Shown: positions 42,122 to 45,696 of the stretch, in pieces
How positions within the stretch are numbered: the first letter of the stretch is position 1
How the letters are laid out: the number at the start of each line of letters is the position of its first letter
Source of the DNA: an uncultured Anaerovibrio sp.
GTDB taxonomy: Bacteria > Bacillota > Negativicutes > Selenomonadales > Selenomonadaceae
Direction of reading: 5' to 3'
Length of the DNA stretch: 45,696 nt
Assembly (NCBI GenBank): GCA_934203205.1
Contig: CAKPYV010000018.1
Span: 1-45,696, forward strand
The notes under the pieces: model-generated
What the model saw: the letters and a program-made list of their open reading frames with translations, nothing else
What the model was told of the DNA's origin: nothing
The model's database searches: none
Program-made: the position numbers and the translations under genes

Positions 42122-42185
42122 GAAAATCCCTCCTATACCATCTGCTCAAGAATTTTGTCTAACAAGTTTTCGTTGAGCTTTGTCT

Positions 42186-42214
42186 ATTATCACTCATTCC
42201 TAGTAATTTGTCAA
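42186..42214 (-). promoter_or_regulatory. Promoter of ilvN-ilvC-leuC-leuD
   Basis: On the minus strand TTGACA (42209-42214), 17 bases, then GATAAT (42186-42191). Transcription would start about 60 bases before ilvN. The leader is too short for a T-box. Confidence 0.8.
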
Positions 42215-42280
42215 CCTTTTCTGTAAATAAATATTACACCTTGTATTTTCTGATTGGATTTTCGTCTTTTATTAATCCAC

Positions 42281-42371
42281 AAAACTCTATTTTTGAGTTT
42301 TTTTCCACTAGGAAATTACATTACTCCACATATGCAAGACTTTTATATTTACACTAAAATAAAAGTGTAAA
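42281..42371. terminator. Hairpins after the CYTH gene
   Basis: TTTACACT (42348-42355) pairs with AGTGTAAA (42364-42371) 16 bases past the CYTH stop; TATAAAAG follows on the minus strand, so it is a weak terminator. A second hairpin, AAAACTC (42281-42287) with GAGTTTT (42295-42301), has a T-run on the plus-strand side. Together they separate this unit from ilvN. Confidence 0.45.
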
Positions 42372-42386
42372 AACTGTAACATTCTA

Positions 42387-42851
42387 CTACCATTTTTTGT
42401 AAGGCAGCTTTATCAGGCTGGAATTGTAATACCTAGCCTCTCCAGAAACTTCCCGGTCAATCCAAATAGGCAAAGCCAAGGCCGTATTCTCTGAAGGAAG
42501 CTCTGCCTCTGCCACAGCCAGCCCTTCATTATCTCCAGCAAATATATCTATCTCCCAAAGCTGCTGTCCATGCTGCTCCAGATACCGAGTCTTTTCCACC
42601 AAAGGGCAGAGACACAATTCCTCCAGCATTTGACTGGCTTCCTCATAGGGAATTTCATATTCCAGCTCTGTACGGGATATGCCCTTATTTTTTCCCTTAA
42701 TGGTAAGATAGCCCTTGGCTCCCTTGGTACGTACCCGTACCGTCCGCTCAGGATCTAGTGAAAGATAGCCCTGACGAATCTCCAGCCCCGGACTTTGAGG
42801 CTGCCACAGCTCCCTTTTAATGAGAAACTTACGCTCAATCTCCTTGGTCAC
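42387..42851 (-). CDS. CYTH-domain phosphatase (inorganic triphosphatase-like)
   Basis: A 154-residue protein with the CYTH tunnel-fold signature E-I-E-R-K-F-L-I (E-x-E-x-K) at the N-terminus. Further charged strand residues follow: R-V-R-T-K-G, L-T-I-K-G, R-T-E-L-E-Y-E-I, E-K-T-R-Y and W-E-I-D-I-F. CYTH proteins hydrolyse triphosphate groups or bind adenylyl substrates; the single-domain bacterial type is usually an inorganic triphosphatase. It starts with GTG behind GGGGG. It lies 25 bases after murB and is probably cotranscribed with it. Confidence 0.85.
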   Translation of the reverse strand: MTKEIERKFLIKRELWQPQSPGLEIRQGYLSLDPERTVRVRTKGAKGYLTIKGKNKGISRTELEYEIPYEEASQMLEELCLCPLVEKTRYLEQHGQQLWEIDIFAGDNEGLAVAEAELPSENTALALPIWIDREVSGEARYYNSSLIKLPYKKW

Positions 42852-42876
42852 CTTAATGCCCCCTTTTAGCCTTTGC

Positions 42877-43794
42877 TTATTGCTCCCCGATGATTCTAAC
42901 CTCTGGGAAAAGCTTCACGCCATTCTTGGCATAAACCCTATCCTGCACCTCTTTAATAAGATTCAGTACATCTGCTGCTGTAGCATTGCCAGAATTTACC
43001 ACAAAACCTGCATGCTTGGTGGAAATCTGCGCTCCACCTACCTGCAAGCCCTTCAGACCGGTTTCGTCAATAAGGGTGCCAGCAAAATATCCCTGAGGAC
43101 GCTTGAAGGTACTGCCTGCACTTGGCATTTCCAAAGGCTGTTTGCTTTCCCGCCGCTGGGTAAAATCATCTATCTTGGCCTGAATAGCTTTCTTGTCTCC
43201 CGAAGCCAGCTCCAGAGTAATCTCGCAAATTGCCTGTCCATTATGCTGGAAGACGCTGTGGCGGTAGCCAAAATCCAGTTCATCCTTCTCGTAGGTAAGA
43301 ATCTTGCCATTGTGGGTAACAGTCTTGACCTGCACCACAATACCTGACATATCACCATCGTAGGCACCCGCATTCATAAATACTGCTCCACCAAGACTAC
43401 CTGGTATGCCACAGGCAAATTCCATGCCTGTCAGCCCATTTTCCGCGGCAAACTGGGATACATGCTTTAAATAGGCACCTGCCCCTGCAATAATTCTATT
43501 TCCCTCACAGCGCTTGTAGCTCATAGGAGCGTGCATCTTGATAACAGCCCCCCGGATTCCCTTATCCAGCACCAGCACATTGGAGCCATTGCCTAAAATA
43601 GTATGAGGAATATCATAATTCTTTAACAGCACAAATATCTGGGAAAGCTGGTCCATATTAGCAGGAAAAAGCAAATAATCTGCCGGCCCGCCAATATTAA
43701 AGGTGGTATGCTTGCTCATAGGCTCACTAACAAAAAATTGCTCCTGCCCAAGCAAAGCACTGGCTTCTCTAATAAAATCCTGATTTAACGACAT
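42877..43794 (-). CDS. murB: UDP-N-acetylenolpyruvoylglucosamine reductase
   Basis: Second committed step of peptidoglycan precursor synthesis, FAD- and NADPH-dependent. 305 residues, type II (the short Gram-positive-like form). The FAD site has G-N-G-S-N-V-L-V-L and G-I-P-G-S-L-G-G-A-V-F-M-N-A-G-A-Y; the catalytic serine lies in A-G-S-T-F-K-R-P; and the C-terminal K-H-A-G-F-V-V-N-S is followed by the closing E-V-R-I-I-G-E. AAGGAAA precedes the ATG. First gene of a pair with the CYTH protein. Confidence 0.96.
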   Translation of the reverse strand: MSLNQDFIREASALLGQEQFFVSEPMSKHTTFNIGGPADYLLFPANMDQLSQIFVLLKNYDIPHTILGNGSNVLVLDKGIRGAVIKMHAPMSYKRCEGNRIIAGAGAYLKHVSQFAAENGLTGMEFACGIPGSLGGAVFMNAGAYDGDMSGIVVQVKTVTHNGKILTYEKDELDFGYRHSVFQHNGQAICEITLELASGDKKAIQAKIDDFTQRRESKQPLEMPSAGSTFKRPQGYFAGTLIDETGLKGLQVGGAQISTKHAGFVVNSGNATAADVLNLIKEVQDRVYAKNGVKLFPEVRIIGEQ

Positions 43795-43907
43795 ATCATC
43801 ATTTCCTTATCTATAATTTCATAATAATTCACTGATACACACCTGCAAAAAAGTTGTGTCAGTATCAATAATTATACTAATATTTCATACATTTGTAAAA
43901 GGTATTA

Positions 43908-43936
43908 TTGTTACACCTGACAAATTAATGTATAAT
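43908..43936 (+). promoter_or_regulatory. Promoter of the SGNH hydrolase gene
   Basis: TTGTTA (43908-43913), 17 bases, then a perfect TATAAT (43931-43936), about 30 bases before the ATG at 43969, with GGAGT in between. Confidence 0.75.
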
Positions 43937-43968
43937 AATAAGTAATTATTTTACTGGAGTTTGTATTT

Positions 43969-45597
43969 ATGCGAAAACTTTTTATTTGTTTTTTCTCATT
44001 TTTAACTATTATTTGCTGTTTTACTATATTATGCATATTTCTCACGGAAAAAACTGACCTGCTGGGCCTGAAAAATTACCGTGTTTCTGCCAGCTTTACA
44101 GAAGAAAATGGAGATACACTGCTGTCCTGGAGCCGTTACCCCTATCCCTGCTTTTACCAGGTAGATACTTATTACAAAACCACAGGTCTGGTGAAAGGAG
44201 AACCTGAATACCACAAGGTTGCCTCAGCCTATACCATGAACGATACCTATGTGGTACCTCCTACAGCTATTCCTGCCTATTACAGGATTACAGCTTATGG
44301 CATCTTTGGCAAGGTTTCTGATGATGAAACCATGATTCCTAATGGGAATTACCGGGAGCCAATTCGTCCGATTCCCATTACCAAATATCCTGCCGATAAA
44401 CCTGCCAGTCTGAAGCCATTTCTTATTTGGCACAGTATTCCTGATGGGGTGCTCTATGAACTGGAGCTTTTATCTGGACCGCCAGATACGGAAAACACCC
44501 AGAGCTTTTCCACAGTAAATCATCTCTATGGCACCAGACAGGTATTTACCAATGGCCTACAGATTGATTTAACACCCTACAGTAATTTGCCAGTTGTGTA
44601 CTGGCGAGTTCGTGCTCTAAACCTGCGTCATGAGCCTCTGGGAGTTTATTCCACGGCAGAACCTATCTACATGGATGCCCACAAGGCTGTTCCTAATAAG
44701 CCTGTATTGAACAAATTTGATAGAATGCCTGATTTTAGCCAGCCTATCTATCCAGTATTTACATGGATTCCTATTCTGGGGGCAGAACGCTACGAGGTGG
44801 AGCTTTTAACCAAGCCACCTACCCAGGAAAACAATACGACCCCTACCCCAGACCGCTATTGGGCTAAAACTGTGGACAGCTCCTTTAGCTGCTACGATGA
44901 ATATGCCAGATATTATGCAGGTACCTACTATTGGCGGGTTCGAGGGCTGGATGCCAATGGCAATACAGTAGGAGTTTATTCCGATACCGATAGCTTTCAG
45001 GTGCCAAATCATATCACACGACCTTTAGTGGCTGCCTTTGGGGACAGTATTACCCACGGCGGCGGTGCGGTTTCCTTTTCCCCAGCCAGTCTGGAGTACA
45101 GCTACACCACCTATATGGATGAACCATGTATCAATCTAGGTCGCAGTGGAGATACCTCCACCACTACCTTGGCCAGATTCGATAGAGATGTCCTGCCACT
45201 CAGGCCACGGAATCTTTTAATTATGACTGGCTCCAACAGTCTGAGAGCTACCCATATCACCGGTCAAATGGTGATCAATGATCTAAAGCAGATTGTAAAA
45301 AAATGTCAGGATAACGATATTCGGCCTATTCTTATGACCTTGCCTCCTATCAATCCTGATAATATCATGTTGGCCTTCCACACGCCAACAGATCCTAATT
45401 GGCACAACAAACTGGAGGAAATTAATCGTTATATTCGCCAGCAAAAATACTATATTGATTTGGAGCCTTATTTTTATGATAACACCCATACCATTATGGC
45501 ACCAGAGTGGGCCAATGATGGCTTACATGCGGATATTCGTGGCAAAATGGTAATCGGCGAAGTTATTAATATGCATAAGGATTTATTTAAGAATTAA
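43969..45597 (+). CDS. Membrane-anchored or exported SGNH/GDSL hydrolase with repeated beta modules
   Basis: 542 residues. The N-terminus is a signal anchor (M-R-K-L-F then 20 hydrophobic residues) without a clear cleavage site. Residues about 40-345 form three fibronectin-III-like modules; the second and third share x-F-x-W-I/H-x-I-x-G...Y-E-x-E-L-L, then Y-W-R-V-R-A/G-L and G-V-Y-S-T/D. The SGNH esterase follows: G358-D-S360-I-T (catalytic Ser), N-L-G-R-S-G-D-T, M-T-G-S-N-S (block III), and D517-G-L-H520 (catalytic Asp and His). It probably removes acyl groups from an envelope glycan or polymer. The substrate is unknown. Single gene with its own promoter. Confidence 0.88.
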   Translation: MRKLFICFFSFLTIICCFTILCIFLTEKTDLLGLKNYRVSASFTEENGDTLLSWSRYPYPCFYQVDTYYKTTGLVKGEPEYHKVASAYTMNDTYVVPPTAIPAYYRITAYGIFGKVSDDETMIPNGNYREPIRPIPITKYPADKPASLKPFLIWHSIPDGVLYELELLSGPPDTENTQSFSTVNHLYGTRQVFTNGLQIDLTPYSNLPVVYWRVRALNLRHEPLGVYSTAEPIYMDAHKAVPNKPVLNKFDRMPDFSQPIYPVFTWIPILGAERYEVELLTKPPTQENNTTPTPDRYWAKTVDSSFSCYDEYARYYAGTYYWRVRGLDANGNTVGVYSDTDSFQVPNHITRPLVAAFGDSITHGGGAVSFSPASLEYSYTTYMDEPCINLGRSGDTSTTTLARFDRDVLPLRPRNLLIMTGSNSLRATHITGQMVINDLKQIVKKCQDNDIRPILMTLPPINPDNIMLAFHTPTDPNWHNKLEEINRYIRQQKYYIDLEPYFYDNTHTIMAPEWANDGLHADIRGKMVIGEVINMHKDLFKN

Positions 45598-45621
45598 AAA
45601 AGACTCATGGGATGCCCTATG

Positions 45622-45696
45622 TGTACCGACCCCAAAAAGTTAGACCTAAAATCTAATTTTTGGAGGTCGGTTTTTTTGGCAAAATATAGTTATGAA
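45622..45696 (+). mobile_element. Terminal part of the same IS3-family insertion sequence, running off the right edge
   Basis: Exact reverse complement of positions 2-76. The tip TGTACCGACCCCAAAAAG starts at 45622. A TTG at 45676 opens M-A-K-Y-S-Y-E, the start of OrfA, and the frame runs off the window. This copy points outward to the right and the left copy outward to the left. Confidence 0.8.

Noticed and set aside
1..45696. Composite transposon formed by the two IS copies
   Set aside because: Forty kilobases of core biosynthesis and division genes lie between them; assembly breaks at repeats are far more likely.

Overview
The window is bacterial chromosome of moderate to low GC. It is dense with housekeeping genes and most resembles Bacillota of the Negativicutes (Selenomonas, Anaerovibrio or Megamonas type). 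That placement is an inference from the gene set, from a PurH that has only its IMP cyclohydrolase half, and from AGGAGG-type ribosome binding sites and TTG/GTG starts. No rRNA, tRNA or CRISPR array was seen. Both edges of the window lie inside two oppositely oriented copies of the same IS3/IS150-type insertion sequence, each cut just after its first transposase codons.

Layout: (1) 0.1-6.7 kb: a TetR regulator, then a tightly overlapping purine operon on the minus strand, purE-purF-purM-purN-purH(short)-purD, closed by a terminator. (2) 6.9-18.1 kb: an uncharacterised 510-residue protein, a structured intergenic element, an exported glycerophosphodiesterase, a MATE transporter, proC, cobO, ftsK, a small DnaA-domain-I-like protein, mgtC and a C_GCAxxG_C_C protein. 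(3) 18.2-23.4 kb: a Nudix hydrolase joined to a PLD-like/helicase protein, a decayed IS200/IS605-like region, and a small redox operon (ArsR, 4Fe-4S ferredoxin, polyferredoxin-like membrane protein). (4) 23.4-26.5 kb: thiSFGH behind a leader hairpin that carries a T-box-like motif. (5) 26.5-36.8 kb: a foreign, partly decayed array related to phage polyvalent proteins. (6) 36.9-42.1 kb: the branched-chain operon ilvN-ilvC-leuC-leuD, split between leuC and leuD by an IS607-type element. (7) 42.4-45.6 kb: murB with a CYTH phosphatase, and an exported SGNH hydrolase.

The most unusual part is region 5, read on the minus strand. A block of about 2.8 kb occurs twice in tandem, at 30718-33553 and 33841-36653. 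The copies are nearly identical in a leader, a zinc metallopeptidase domain (HEFVH) and the start of a PLxRFG-like domain. At two equivalent positions, however, they carry completely different inserts. Each variable slot starts after a conserved Y-S-R motif and ends at a hairpin-forming DNA repeat. The repeat encodes K-H-S...A-F-S when read through and looks like an intrinsic terminator when it is not. Six copies of this hairpin lie in the array. Five lie just beyond a small ORF of 44-54 codons that has its own Shine-Dalgarno sequence and sits one frame away from the hairpin's coding frame. Tails of a nuclease-like domain recur at the cassette heads. This resembles stacking of exchangeable 3' modules, as in polymorphic toxin loci, but inside a phage-type polyvalent gene. 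Several copies are broken by nonsense codons, so the array is at least partly a relic.
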